NCBI GenBank assembly: GCA_905479065.1
Contig: CAJQLB010000030.1
Coordinates: forward strand, 1 to 48,528
DNA: 48,528 nt
From: an uncultured Flavobacteriaceae bacterium
GTDB lineage: Bacteria > Bacteroidota > Bacteroidia > Flavobacteriales > Flavobacteriaceae
Direction of reading: 5' to 3'
Both the position numbers and the translations under genes were made by a program. The notes under the pieces were generated by a model. It was not told where the DNA came from and searched no databases. It saw only the letters and a program-made list of their open reading frames with translations. Every line of letters begins with the position of its first letter. Position 1 is the first letter of the stretch. This document shows positions 9,751 through 18,673 of this stretch, one piece after another.

Positions 9751-10992
9751 CTATCTAATTTTTAATGTTACGATTGAAATAATTGCCAATAGAATACCAA
9801 TGATCCAAAATCGTGTTACAATCTTACTTTCATGATATCCTGACTTTTGAAAATGATGATGCAATGGAGACATTTTAAAAATTCGCTTTCCTACACCATA
9901 TTTTTTTCGTGTATATTTAAAATAACTTACTTGCATGACAACCGATAAATTTTCGGCAAGAAAAATACCGCACAATACAGGAATCAACCATTCTTTTCTT
10001 ACGGCAATCGCTATAACTGCAATGATACCGCCAATCGTCAAACTCCCTGTATCACCCATAAACACCTGCGCAGGAAACGCATTGTACCATAAAAATCCTA
10101 TTAAAGCTCCAACAAATGCAGCAATATAAATAGTGATTTCCTCAACCCGAGGTATGTACATGATATTAAGATAATCTGAAAAAATAATATTTCCAGAAAC
10201 CCAAGCAAACACTCCCAATGTTAAAACAATTATCGCCGAAGTACCTGCTGCTAACCCATCAATTCCATCAGTCAGATTGGCTCCGTTTGATACGGCCGTA
10301 ATAATGAAAATGGCAGCTAAAATGAATATAACCCATGAATAAGGCTTGAGTTTTGGACTTATCCAAGTAACCAAACTTGCATAGTCAAATTCATTTCCTT
10401 TAACGAAAGGAATCGTTGTTTTAGTGGACTTCTCTTCATTTTTAAATAACTTAAATGAAGAAATATTTGGATTAGAGGCAATTAGCTCTTGTTGCTGGCT
10501 TAAAGGAAGTTTTTCTTTGATCGTTACATTTTCATTAAAATAAAGTGTAGCACCAACGATAATTCCCAAGCCAACTTGACCTAATATCTTAAACCTACCC
10601 TTTAAACCCTCTTTGTCATTTTTGAATTTCTTAATGTAATCATCAATAAATCCAATCACTCCCATCCAACAGGTTGTAATCAATAATAAAATAACATAAA
10701 CATTATCGAGCTTTGCTAATAAAATTACTGGGATTAATGTGGCAAATATAATAATTAGGCCTCCCATGGTTGGGGTACCAGCCTTTTGGGCTTGCCCATC
10801 AAGACCTAAATCTCTAATAGTTTCACCAACTTGTTTCCTTTGTAAAAAACTAATAATGCGCTTTCCATAAATCGTAGAAATTAGTAATGACATAATTATA
10901 GCAATAGCAGCCCTGAAAGTCAAAAATCCAAAGAGTGATGCTCCAGGAAATTGAAACTCTTTTTCTAAATATTCAAATAAATAATAAAGCAT
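9751..10992 (-). CDS. mraY: Phospho-MurNAc-pentapeptide transferase MraY
   Basis: MraY moves phospho-MurNAc-pentapeptide onto undecaprenyl phosphate, making lipid I in the inner membrane. The 413 residues include the early AGTPTMGG loop (71-78), the catalytic pair DD at 117-118 in [11 protein letters not shown], the [12 protein letters not shown] motif (third Asp, about residues 235-247) and the [13 protein letters not shown] loop (about 375-388). E. coli MraY is 360 residues; the extra length is a polar insertion at about 152-205 between membrane segments, also known in other Bacteroidota. Start ATG at 10992, eight bases after murE. Confidence 0.97.
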   Translation of the reverse strand: MLYYLFEYLEKEFQFPGASLFGFLTFRAAIAIIMSLLISTIYGKRIISFLQRKQVGETIRDLGLDGQAQKAGTPTMGGLIIIFATLIPVILLAKLDNVYVILLLITTCWMGVIGFIDDYIKKFKNDKEGLKGRFKILGQVGLGIIVGATLYFNENVTIKEKLPLSQQQELIASNPNISSFKLFKNEEKSTKTTIPFVKGNEFDYASLVTWISPKLKPYSWVIFILAAIFIITAVSNGANLTDGIDGLAAGTSAIIVLTLGVFAWVSGNIIFSDYLNIMYIPRVEEITIYIAAFVGALIGFLWYNAFPAQVFMGDTGSLTIGGIIAVIAIAVRKEWLIPVLCGIFLAENLSVVMQVSYFKYTRKKYGVGKRIFKMSPLHHHFQKSGYHESKIVTRFWIIGILLAIISIVTLKIR

Positions 10993-10999
10993 ACGACTG

Positions 11000-12454
11000 T
11001 TATATATTTTTTAAATATGTTTCTAATATTTTGTAATCGTCAAAACTATTACGGGTACCATTTATCTCTTGATAAGTCTCATGTCCTTTTCCTGCCACCA
11101 AAATAATATCATGGGGTTGAGCTAATTGACAAGCTGTATGAATTGCTTGTTTTCTATCTGTAATTGACAATGTTTTTTTGAAATTCTGAGGAGCAACACC
11201 GATCTCCATCTCTTGGATAATTTGCTCAGGTAGTTCAGTTCTTGGATTATCACTAGTAAAAATAACTTTACTACTCAACGCTGAGGCAATGTTTGCCATT
11301 TTTGGTCGCTTCGTTTTATCTCTATCACCACCGCAACCAACAACCGTAATAAGCTCCTCATTTTTTGTACGGATGGAATTGATTGTCTCTAAAACATTTT
11401 TTAAAGCATCTGGAGTATGAGCATAATCAACAATAGCAGTAATATTATTTGAAATTAAGTACTGAAATCGCCCTCTAACACTTTCTAATTCACTCAATAG
11501 CCGAAGAACTTCCGAGCTTTCTAACCCTAAAAGGTTGGCAGTTCCATAAATGGCCAGAACATTATAGGCATTAAAATTCCCTATAAGCTTGGTCCAAACC
11601 TCATTTCCGTTAATATTTAGAAGTAGTCCATTAAATTGATTTTCTAATATTCGAGCTCTATAATCAGCAATGGTTTTTAATGCATACGTATGTGTTTTTG
11701 AACTTGTATTTTGCAACATGAATAGACCATTTTTGTCATCGGCATTTACTAAAGAAAATGATGATGACGGTAGCTCATCAAAAAACATTTTTTTAACATC
11801 CCGATATTCAGAGAATGTTTCATGATAATCAAGATGGTCATGTGATAAATTTGTAAAAATGCCTCCTAAAAAATGTAGCCCTTTTGTTCTGTTTTGATGG
11901 ATGCCATGAGAACTCACTTCCATAAAACAAAATTCAACACCTTGAACATTCATCTTATGCAGAAATTGATTAATTGCCAACGAATCAGGTGTTGTATGTG
12001 TCGACTCGTATACCGTATCATTAATTATGATCTTGACCGTTGAAATTAAACCAACTTTATAACCTGCTTTTTTAAATAATTCATAAAGTAAGGATGCTAT
12101 GGTTGTTTTGCCATTTGTTCCTGTAACCCCAATAAGTTTTAAATTTTCAGATGGTGACTCGTAGTAATTGGATGCCATAATCGCCAACGCAATACTAGAA
12201 TCTGACACTTTAAGATAAGTCACATTATCGCGGAAATCATTCGGAAGTTCTTCAACAATAACAGCAGATGCTCCTTTATTTAAAGCACTTTCAATATAAT
12301 CATGTCCATCAACAACATGCCCCCTAATTGCAATAAAAACATCATTAGCGTCAATCTTTCGTGAATCAAATTGAATTGTATTTATATTAATTCCAGTGTC
12401 ACCAACTACGGTCTCCAGCGTCACTTTATACAATATGTTTTTTAATACTTTCAT
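11000..12454 (-). CDS. murE: UDP-MurNAc-tripeptide synthetase MurE, meso-diaminopimelate type
   Basis: MurE adds the third stem residue. The 484-residue protein has the first-domain motif [17 protein letters not shown] (29-45), the ATP loop [10 protein letters not shown] (109-118) and the [10 protein letters not shown] substrate box. The motif DNPRTE is present; in this family DNPR marks enzymes that add meso-diaminopimelate rather than lysine, so this organism is expected to have A1-gamma type peptidoglycan. The [10 protein letters not shown] box near the C terminus is also standard. Start ATG at 12454, overlapping the ftsI stop by four bases (ATGA). Confidence 0.98.
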   Translation of the reverse strand: MKVLKNILYKVTLETVVGDTGININTIQFDSRKIDANDVFIAIRGHVVDGHDYIESALNKGASAVIVEELPNDFRDNVTYLKVSDSSIALAIMASNYYESPSENLKLIGVTGTNGKTTIASLLYELFKKAGYKVGLISTVKIIINDTVYESTHTTPDSLAINQFLHKMNVQGVEFCFMEVSSHGIHQNRTKGLHFLGGIFTNLSHDHLDYHETFSEYRDVKKMFFDELPSSSFSLVNADDKNGLFMLQNTSSKTHTYALKTIADYRARILENQFNGLLLNINGNEVWTKLIGNFNAYNVLAIYGTANLLGLESSEVLRLLSELESVRGRFQYLISNNITAIVDYAHTPDALKNVLETINSIRTKNEELITVVGCGGDRDKTKRPKMANIASALSSKVIFTSDNPRTELPEQIIQEMEIGVAPQNFKKTLSITDRKQAIHTACQLAQPHDIILVAGKGHETYQEINGTRNSFDDYKILETYLKNI

Positions 12455-14460
12455 GATAATTTAAGTACAATCTTTATGTTTGTATTCAGTTTAGCACCTT
12501 TGGCAATAGACTGACTTCTCACCTTACCTCTGCCAATAATCTCGACTCTCATTCCCATGTTTTCTAACAAGCTAATTGCGTCCATAGCAGACATACCGTG
12601 CAAATCTGGCATGATTGTTTTATACTTTTTAGCCATATCAAAATAGCTCTCGTAGTTGGTTGTAATTTCAGTGTCTTGAACTTCTAAATCATCTATAACA
12701 TCGATAATTGGAGTTTCGGTATAAATTTTTTGTGCTACTTTTTTAAATACAGGACCCGATACGTCGGCTCCATAATATCCAACGCTTTTATCAGGCTCGT
12801 GAATGACTACAATACAAGAATATTTCGGGTTTTCTACTGGAAAATATCCAGCAAAAGACGATATATAATTATGCTTGCCTTTAACCTTATAATTCTTTTG
12901 ACATGTTCCAGTTTTACCTGCCATTGAGAAATTTTTTGAGTAAAGACCGTGACCCGTTCCATAATCTTTATTGACCACATCTGACAACAGCGCTTGTAAT
13001 TTTGATACAGTTTCAGGAGAACAAATCCTGTCATTAATTACGGTTTTATCAAATGACTTAATGGTTCTACCGAATTCTTTTACTTCCTTTAAAAACCGAG
13101 GTTTCACCATCTCTCCATTATTTGCTATCGCATTGTAAAATGTTAGTGTTTGTAAAGGCGTAAAAGACACCCCATAACCAAACGCCATCCACTCAAGGGC
13201 AATACCACTCCACAAGTTGTTTTTTACTCTTGGATCGGGAATCACAGGTAGTCCTTCCCCTGTTAAAGGCAGATCGAGTGTGTTTTGTAAATTCATGCGA
13301 TACAAACCATCAATAAATTGCTTTGAATCCTCTTTGTAACTATCGTGGATAGCTTTTACTATTCCTGTATTCGAAGACACTGCGAAAGCTTTCGCAACAC
13401 TAATCTTACCATAACCACCACGCTTTGAGTCTCTTACTTTTTTTCCGTAAAAAGACAGTATTCCTTTCTCAGTATCGACAACAGTTGACGTATCTATAAT
13501 TTTATCTTCTAATGCAACTGCTAAGGCCATCAACTTAAACGTTGATCCTGGCTCGTGAGATTCTCCTACAGCATAATTTAAGCGCTCATAATAATTACCA
13601 GCTGTATTTCTCCCCAGGTTTGATATTGCTTTTATTTCTCCTGTTGTTGTTTCCATAACCACAACTGACCCATGATGAGCCTTATACTTTTCCAATTGCT
13701 CAAGTAATGCATGATGAGCAATGTCCTGGATATTTACATCAATGGTTGTATATAAATCAAAGCCGTCTTGGGGTTCAACTTGGTCATAATCCTCTATTGG
13801 TTTCCATTGACCTTTACCTATTTTTTGCTTTAATCGCCTTCCATCTAATCCTCGTAAATATTGTTCACCAAAAGCTCCCTCAATACCAGCTCGTGTAATA
13901 TTATGATTATCATCAACACGCTCATAACCAATGGATCTTTGTGCGATACCACCCATTGGGTGTTCTCTTTTGGTTTTTTGCTCAACAATAAGACCCCCAG
14001 AATTACCACCCATACTTAAGAGCGGAAAACTCCTCATTCTTAAATAATTAGAGTATCCAAGATTTCGTGCTAGTAAGAGGTATCTGTTTTTATTTACTCG
14101 CGCTTTTCGAAGCTCTTTTTCATAATAATCCGAACTTTTACCATGAAAAATGGCCAACGAATCGCTTAAAGACTGAATGTGCTTTTCAAATCTTTTCGTA
14201 GTTGGAGTTATTGCATCAAAACGAATATCGTACTTAGGAACTGACGTTGCTAAAAGGTTACCCTCAGAAGAGTACACATTTCCTCTGTTAGCAGGAATAA
14301 CGACATTTTGGATTGTTCTTTTCTGCGCTAAACTTTTATATTCATCACCTTGTACAAATTGAATTTTCACAATTTGCACAACAATTGATATCGCTAGGAC
14401 GAACATACATCCAGTTACAAAATACAATCGGTTTAATATGCTCTTCTCGTTCGCTATCAA
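12451..14460 (-). CDS. ftsI: Septal transpeptidase FtsI (PBP3) with a PASTA domain
   Basis: FtsI cross-links septal peptidoglycan alongside FtsW. The 669 residues show one membrane helix (about 12-33), the non-catalytic pedestal domain, then the transpeptidase with active-site STFK (306-309), SSN (362-364) and KTGT (516-519). After it comes one PASTA domain (about 610-669, MPDLHGMSAMDAISLLENMG), a fold known for binding peptidoglycan fragments or penicillin-binding proteins and absent from E. coli FtsI. The start is TTG at 14460; the first ATG falls inside the membrane helix, so the TTG is likely used. It overlaps murE by four bases and follows ftsL after nine. Confidence 0.97.
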   Translation of the reverse strand: MIANEKSILNRLYFVTGCMFVLAISIVVQIVKIQFVQGDEYKSLAQKRTIQNVVIPANRGNVYSSEGNLLATSVPKYDIRFDAITPTTKRFEKHIQSLSDSLAIFHGKSSDYYEKELRKARVNKNRYLLLARNLGYSNYLRMRSFPLLSMGGNSGGLIVEQKTKREHPMGGIAQRSIGYERVDDNHNITRAGIEGAFGEQYLRGLDGRRLKQKIGKGQWKPIEDYDQVEPQDGFDLYTTIDVNIQDIAHHALLEQLEKYKAHHGSVVVMETTTGEIKAISNLGRNTAGNYYERLNYAVGESHEPGSTFKLMALAVALEDKIIDTSTVVDTEKGILSFYGKKVRDSKRGGYGKISVAKAFAVSSNTGIVKAIHDSYKEDSKQFIDGLYRMNLQNTLDLPLTGEGLPVIPDPRVKNNLWSGIALEWMAFGYGVSFTPLQTLTFYNAIANNGEMVKPRFLKEVKEFGRTIKSFDKTVINDRICSPETVSKLQALLSDVVNKDYGTGHGLYSKNFSMAGKTGTCQKNYKVKGKHNYISSFAGYFPVENPKYSCIVVIHEPDKSVGYYGADVSGPVFKKVAQKIYTETPIIDVIDDLEVQDTEITTNYESYFDMAKKYKTIMPDLHGMSAMDAISLLENMGMRVEIIGRGKVRSQSIAKGAKLNTNIKIVLKLS

Positions 14461-14469
14461 CCTGCTACT

Positions 14470-14787
14470 TTAATTTGTTCTTTTAACTTTTATTTTTTTT
14501 GGCGGCACCTCTGACGGAGCCAATCCCTGATCCTTTAACTTTTTAACAACAGACGACTCCATTCTCAATTGCATTAAACTTTGCCTTCCATCAACAAACG
14601 CGGAACGAAGCTCTTTCACCTCTTCCTTTAAACCTGCTATTTCATATACTTTTCTATCTGCTCTGTGCGAGCTTGCTATCATAATGATGGCAAGTGAAGA
14701 CAAAAACATAATTAATCTCCAATTCTTAAAAGAATCATCACTAATTAAAAAAGTACCTCTTAAAACGTTATAAATATTTTTTTTCAC
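14470..14787 (-). CDS. ftsL: FtsL-like cell division protein
   Basis: This 105-residue protein has a cytoplasmic head, one membrane helix (about 25-42, WRLIMFLSSLAIIMIASS) and then a charged helix with heptad-like spacing (KVYEIAGLKEEVKELRSAFVD), the topology of FtsL, which forms a coiled coil with FtsB in the divisome. Sequence alone would be weak evidence; the place between rsmH and ftsI is the fixed position of ftsL. The motif LRSAFVDGRQSLMQLRMES is shared by Bacteroidota members. Start codon GTG at 14787, two bases after the rsmH stop. Confidence 0.87.
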   Translation of the reverse strand: MKKNIYNVLRGTFLISDDSFKNWRLIMFLSSLAIIMIASSHRADRKVYEIAGLKEEVKELRSAFVDGRQSLMQLRMESSVVKKLKDQGLAPSEVPPKKIKVKRTN

Positions 14788-14789
14788 TT

Positions 14790-15698
14790 CTATAATTTTT
14801 CTGCAATTCTGAGTTTTGCGCTTCTTGACCTATTATTCAATTTTATTTCATCTTCATTTGGAACTATTAATTTGCCAACCTTTTTGAAAGGAACATCTAT
14901 GCGTCCAAAAACGTCTTTCACTGGCTCTCCTTCAAACAAGCCACTTCGAATAAATCTTTTTACCAGCCTATCTTCTAAAGAATGATAGGAAATAATGCTC
15001 AATCGTCCTCCTTTTTTTAAAACATCAGGTGTTTGCAATAAAAATTCCTTTAAAACCTCTATTTCCTGATTCACTTCTATTCGAATCGCTTGGTAGATTT
15101 GAGCCAAGATTTTATTTTCTTTTCTAGGAGGCGTGAACTTTTTTAAAATTAATTTTAAATGTTCTGAAGTAAGTATATCACCATTTGAACGCTCGTTTAC
15201 AATACCCCTTGCAATTTTCGGTGCATTTCGTAGCTCTCCGTATTGCCAAAAAATCTGTTTCAATTGACTTTCACTGTACTCATTTACAACATGAAACGCT
15301 GACAGCTCTTCTTGCTGATTCATTCTCATATCGAGGTTTGCCTCAAATCGAGTTGAAAAACCCCTCTCAGGAACATCAAATTGGTGTGATGACACACCAA
15401 AATCAGCAAGAATACCGTCAATTGACATTACGCCATGAAATTTCAAAAAACGTTTTAGATATCTGAAGTTTTCATTAATCAGCGTAAATCTGCTATCATC
15501 AATTCTATTTAAAAGAGCGTCTTGATCTTGATCAAATGCTAATAATCGTCCGTTTGAACCAAGTCTTTTTAATATCTCCTTACTGTGACCTCCTCCTCCA
15601 AAGGTCACATCAACGTAAGTTCCATTATCATTTATATTTAAACCATCAACAGTGTCAATTAGCAATACAGGATTATGATATTCCGTCATCGTTGTCAT
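14790..15698 (-). CDS. rsmH: 16S rRNA (cytosine-1402-N4)-methyltransferase RsmH (MraW)
   Basis: RsmH methylates C1402 of 16S rRNA, in the ribosomal P site, using S-adenosylmethionine. The 302-residue protein starts with the hallmark EYHNPVLL (6-13), then the SAM loop VDVTFGGGGHSKEIL (29-43), FDQDQDAL, the DGILADFGVSSHQFD motif, DMRMNQ, and the end RSRSAKLRIAEK. ATG codons at 15698 and 15689 are both possible; the second gives MTEYHNPVLL, the commoner family start. Either way the gene begins inside the end of mraZ (26 or 17 bases of overlap). Confidence 0.97.
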   Translation of the reverse strand: MTTMTEYHNPVLLIDTVDGLNINDNGTYVDVTFGGGGHSKEILKRLGSNGRLLAFDQDQDALLNRIDDSRFTLINENFRYLKRFLKFHGVMSIDGILADFGVSSHQFDVPERGFSTRFEANLDMRMNQQEELSAFHVVNEYSESQLKQIFWQYGELRNAPKIARGIVNERSNGDILTSEHLKLILKKFTPPRKENKILAQIYQAIRIEVNQEIEVLKEFLLQTPDVLKKGGRLSIISYHSLEDRLVKRFIRSGLFEGEPVKDVFGRIDVPFKKVGKLIVPNEDEIKLNNRSRSAKLRIAEKL

Positions 15699-16143
15699 CT
15701 TGTCCCATTACCTCTTCAACTAAATCTGCAAAATCTACCGCAGCATCATCAATGGCCTTTTCATAATTACCTTTATCCCAAATCTCAATAATGTTCACTG
15801 CAGAAGAAACTACAAGCTCATTCAGTATGCCTGCGAACACTGTCAAATCCTTTGGCATTAATAATCGTCCAGAAGCATCAACCTCTACAACTTTCACTCC
15901 TGCTGTAAAGCGTCTTATAAAGTCATTGTTTTTCTTTTTAAAACGATTGAGTTTGTTGATTTTTTGCATTAATCCTTCCCATTCTTTCAAGGGATACAAC
16001 TCCAAACAAGGCTGAAAAACAGCTCGTTTTAAAACAAACCCATTTTGAATAACAGGCAACAACTGCTTTTTCAATGCAGCTGGAAGCATAAATCTACCTT
16101 TAGCATCAGCTTTACACTCGTATGTCCCTATTAATGAATTCAC
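15673..16143 (-). CDS. mraZ: Transcriptional regulator MraZ
   Basis: MraZ is a DNA-binding protein of the SpoVT-AbrB fold that in other bacteria binds repeats upstream of its own gene and controls the dcw operon. The 156 residues contain the two expected half-domains with DxxGR-type motifs: ADAKGRFMLPAALKK (12-26) and VDASGRLLMPKDL (about 93-105). It is the first gene of the cluster; an excellent operator lies 46-69 bases upstream of its start. The start codon is GTG at 16143, giving the family start MNSLIGTYECKADAKGR. Confidence 0.95.
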   Translation of the reverse strand: MNSLIGTYECKADAKGRFMLPAALKKQLLPVIQNGFVLKRAVFQPCLELYPLKEWEGLMQKINKLNRFKKKNNDFIRRFTAGVKVVEVDASGRLLMPKDLTVFAGILNELVVSSAVNIIEIWDKGNYEKAIDDAAVDFADLVEEVMGQDDNDDGIS

Positions 16144-16188
16144 TTCTTTTCGCTTTTCTATCTAATTGCTAATCTAATAAAAATATTC

Positions 16189-16212
16189 CCACAATTTACC
16201 ACAGTTTACCAC
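16189..16212 (-). promoter_or_regulatory. MraZ operator: three GTGG repeats with 10-base period
   Basis: On the minus strand, reading toward mraZ, GTGGTAAACT is followed directly by GTGGTAAATT and then GTGGGAATA. The three GTGG cores lie at 16212-16209, 16202-16199 and 16192-16189, exactly 10 bases apart. Tandem GTGG/TGGG boxes with about 5-base spacers before mraZ are the known MraZ binding site in several phyla. I could not identify a convincing -7 box for mraZ near it. Confidence 0.85.
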
Positions 16213-16372
16213 TTTGTTAATAAAATTCTACAAAAGGCCAATTATATCGGTTAAAATCATTACTAACTGCCTTTGACACCTTGTGAATCAAGTGATTATC
16301 AAATGGTAGTTTTAATGAACAGAAGGCGTTCATTTTTGTTAATAGGTATTATTTATGTTAAATAAATTTATG

Positions 16373-16380
16373 TAGATTTG
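16373..16380 (+). promoter_or_regulatory. Possible -7 box upstream of the hydrolase gene
   Basis: TAGATTTG matches the Bacteroidota -7 consensus TAnnTTTG and lies 25 bases before the ATG at 16406, a plausible distance. No TTG is present at the expected -33 position, so support is partial. Confidence 0.4.
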
Positions 16381-16405
16381 CTTCGAAGAGAATTGACTAA
16401 AATTA

Positions 16406-17170
16406 ATGATGCACAAACTTATTACAGAAGGAAATTTTAGCTATATAGAAGTGGGTAGCGGAAAGCCAATTCTGATACTTCATGGCCTAATGGGCGGCCT
16501 CAGTAACTTTCATGCCCTTACCGATTATTTTAGTGTGAACGGTTATCGCGTTATTATTCCAGAATTACCCATATACACAACCTCCTTAATCAAAACGAAC
16601 GTCAAAGGTTTTGCACAATATTTACATGATTTTATTGAATTTAAAGAGTATGAGGATGTTATCTTGCTCGGAAACTCATTGGGAGGACACATCGGCCTGT
16701 ACCATACAAAATTTTATCGTGACAAAGTAAAGGCCTTAGTCCTCACAGGTAGTTCAGGACTTTACGAAAGTGCTATGGGTAGCGGATACACCAAGCGTAG
16801 TGATTATGAAGTTATCAAGAAAAAAGTACAGGACGTCTTCTTCGATCCTGCAATTGCAACAAAGGCTATTGTTGATGATGTCTATGAGACAGTAAATGAC
16901 AGAAAAAAACTTGTGAAAACACTTGCCATTGCAAAAAGCGCCATACGCCATAATATGGCAAAAGATTTACCCAGTCTGAATATCCCAACGTGTGTCATAT
17001 GGGGTAAGAATGATACTGTCACACCTCCAGATGTTGCAGAAGAATTCAATAAACTATTACCTGATTCAAATTTATTTTGGATTGATAAGTGCGGCCATGC
17101 AGCCATGATGGAACATCCAAATGAATTTAATAAAATTCTCCATCAATGGCTTATCGAGCGAGGTTTTTAA
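16406..17170 (+). CDS. Alpha/beta hydrolase
   Basis: This 254-residue cytosolic protein is an alpha/beta hydrolase. The oxyanion loop HGLMGG (26-31), the nucleophile elbow GNSLGG with Ser91, the acid Asp203 in WGKNDTVTPP and the base His231 in CGHAAMMEHP form a complete catalytic triad. Substrate cannot be told; such proteins include esterases and C-C hydrolases. It is the first gene of a plus-strand pair with engB (12 bases apart) and is divergent from mraZ, sharing a 262-base intergenic region. This neighbourhood (hydrolase and engB beside mraZ) looks like a standing flavobacterial arrangement, which is inference from memory. Two adjacent ATG codons begin the frame. Confidence 0.88.
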   Translation: MMHKLITEGNFSYIEVGSGKPILILHGLMGGLSNFHALTDYFSVNGYRVIIPELPIYTTSLIKTNVKGFAQYLHDFIEFKEYEDVILLGNSLGGHIGLYHTKFYRDKVKALVLTGSSGLYESAMGSGYTKRSDYEVIKKKVQDVFFDPAIATKAIVDDVYETVNDRKKLVKTLAIAKSAIRHNMAKDLPSLNIPTCVIWGKNDTVTPPDVAEEFNKLLPDSNLFWIDKCGHAAMMEHPNEFNKILHQWLIERGF

Positions 17171-17182
17171 TCTTTAAACCTT

Positions 17183-17800
17183 ATGAAAATAAAATCTGCT
17201 GAATTTTTAGTGAGCAATCAAGATGTTGCCAAATGTCCACAAAATAAGATTCCTGAGTATGCTTTTATTGGTCGCTCTAATGTTGGAAAATCATCATTAA
17301 TTAATATGCTTACCAGCAGGAAGAGTCTTGCTAAAACCTCAGGAAAACCAGGAAAAACCCAATTAATTAATCATTTCATTATTAACAATGCTTGGTACTT
17401 AGTTGATTTACCTGGTTATGGCTACGCAAAAGTATCAAAATCATCTAAACGCATATTTCAAAAATTTATTACCGAATATTTTGAACAAAGAAAGCAGTTA
17501 ATTGCCGCATTTGTTTTGATAGATATTAGACATAAACCTCAGATAATAGATTTAAATTTTATGGAATGGCTTGGGTCAAATCAAATTCCTTTTGCTATAA
17601 TTTTTACTAAAGTTGATAAATTAAAGCCAAAGAACGTCGATGAATATTTGACTTCATATAAAGATATTTTACTTGAAACTTGGGAAGAACTTCCTCAGTA
17701 TTTTGTAACGTCCTCATCAAAAAGCATTGGCAAAAAAGACTTATTATCGTATATCGACTCCATTAACTACGACATCACAAAAACTTCTAAATCTAATTAA
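17183..17800 (+). CDS. engB: Ribosome biogenesis GTPase YsxC/EngB
   Basis: EngB is an essential GTPase that helps assemble the 50S ribosomal subunit. The 205 residues hold G1 GRSNVGKSS (30-38), the switch region with GKTQ, G3 DLPGYG (75-80), G4 TKVDK (142-146) and a G5-like SSSKSIG. The start [19 protein letters not shown] matches the family. It follows the hydrolase gene closely and is followed by a weak hairpin. Confidence 0.96.
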   Translation: MKIKSAEFLVSNQDVAKCPQNKIPEYAFIGRSNVGKSSLINMLTSRKSLAKTSGKPGKTQLINHFIINNAWYLVDLPGYGYAKVSKSSKRIFQKFITEYFEQRKQLIAAFVLIDIRHKPQIIDLNFMEWLGSNQIPFAIIFTKVDKLKPKNVDEYLTSYKDILLETWEELPQYFVTSSSKSIGKKDLLSYIDSINYDITKTSKSN

Positions 17801-17802
17801 CG

Positions 17803-17838
17803 ACGAGTTAAATAGCTCTACTCGTAGTTTATGTTTTT
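17803..17838 (+). terminator. Weak hairpin terminator after engB
   Basis: ACGAGT (17803-17808) and ACTCGT (17820-17825) can form a 6-bp stem, followed by AGTTTATGTTTTT. The stem is short and the T run is broken, so this is only a candidate. Confidence 0.35.
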
Positions 17839-17935
17839 AACATTTGATTAAAACAAGAGCAAAGACGTCATTCTTTATCAATAAATTGCGTGATAAAAGT
17901 TATATTTTTTAATTTAGCGCTAACTTAAATTTCAT

Positions 17936-18673
17936 ATGATATACCTCCATAATGTTGGCCGCTATTTCTTAATGATAAAAAAAATGTTTCAGAAACCCAC
18001 AAAATGGTCTGTCATGAAACATTTAATTTTAAAAGATATTGATGATTTAATTATTGGATCGCTAGGAATTGTTGCTTTTATCTCTTTTTTTGTAGGTGGT
18101 GTCATCACAATTCAAACAGCGCTCAACATCAATAATCCACTTATTCCAAAATACCTTGTTGGTTTTGCAACAAGACAATCAATTATTTTAGAATTTGCAC
18201 CAACATTTACATCAATCATAATGGCCGGTAAAGTAGGATCCTTTATTACCTCCAGTATTGGAACTATGCGAGTCACGGAGCAAATTGATGCCCTTGAGGT
18301 TATGGGAGTTAATAGCCTAAATTACTTGATATTTCCAAAAGTGACCGCATTAATGCTTTATCCGTTTGCCATTGCAGTAGGCATGTTTTTAGGAATCCTA
18401 GGAGGCATGGCAGCTTGTGTTTATGGTGGGTACACCTCTTTGGAGGATTATATTTTAGGCCTTCAAACTGATTTCGATGGGTTTCATATGACTTACGCCT
18501 TTATCAAGACATTTATTTTTGCGTTCATTTTAGCCACGATTCCATCATATTATGGCTATTACATGAAAGGTGGCGCACTTGAGGTTGGAAAAGCAAGTAC
18601 CACATCGTTTGTTTGGACAGCTGTGGTCATTATTTTATTAAATTATGTATTAACTGATATGCTTTTAGGATAA
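17936..18673 (+). CDS. MlaE-type ABC transporter permease
   Basis: This 245-residue membrane protein belongs to the MlaE/YrbE permease family that, with an MlaF ATPase, moves phospholipid or other lipids between the membranes. Typical segments are an N-terminal amphipathic helix (YFLMIKKMFQKPTKW), then five or so membrane helices, the ILEFAPTFTSIIMAGKVGSFITSSIGTMRVTEQIDALEVMG region (split here in reading: PTFTSIIMAGKVGS and RVTEQIDALEVMG) that forms the family core, and GGYTSLEDYILGLQTDF. It overlaps mlaF by one base (TAATG). No MCE (MlaD-like) gene follows. Confidence 0.92.
   Translation: MIYLHNVGRYFLMIKKMFQKPTKWSVMKHLILKDIDDLIIGSLGIVAFISFFVGGVITIQTALNINNPLIPKYLVGFATRQSIILEFAPTFTSIIMAGKVGSFITSSIGTMRVTEQIDALEVMGVNSLNYLIFPKVTALMLYPFAIAVGMFLGILGGMAACVYGGYTSLEDYILGLQTDFDGFHMTYAFIKTFIFAFILATIPSYYGYYMKGGALEVGKASTTSFVWTAVVIILLNYVLTDMLLG

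Noticed and set aside
15185-15466. Open frame of 93 codons on the plus strand within rsmH, and many similar antisense frames (for example 20386-20733 and 26296-26760)
   Set aside because: They lie wholly inside well-supported genes, show no family motif and reflect the codon pattern of the opposite strand.
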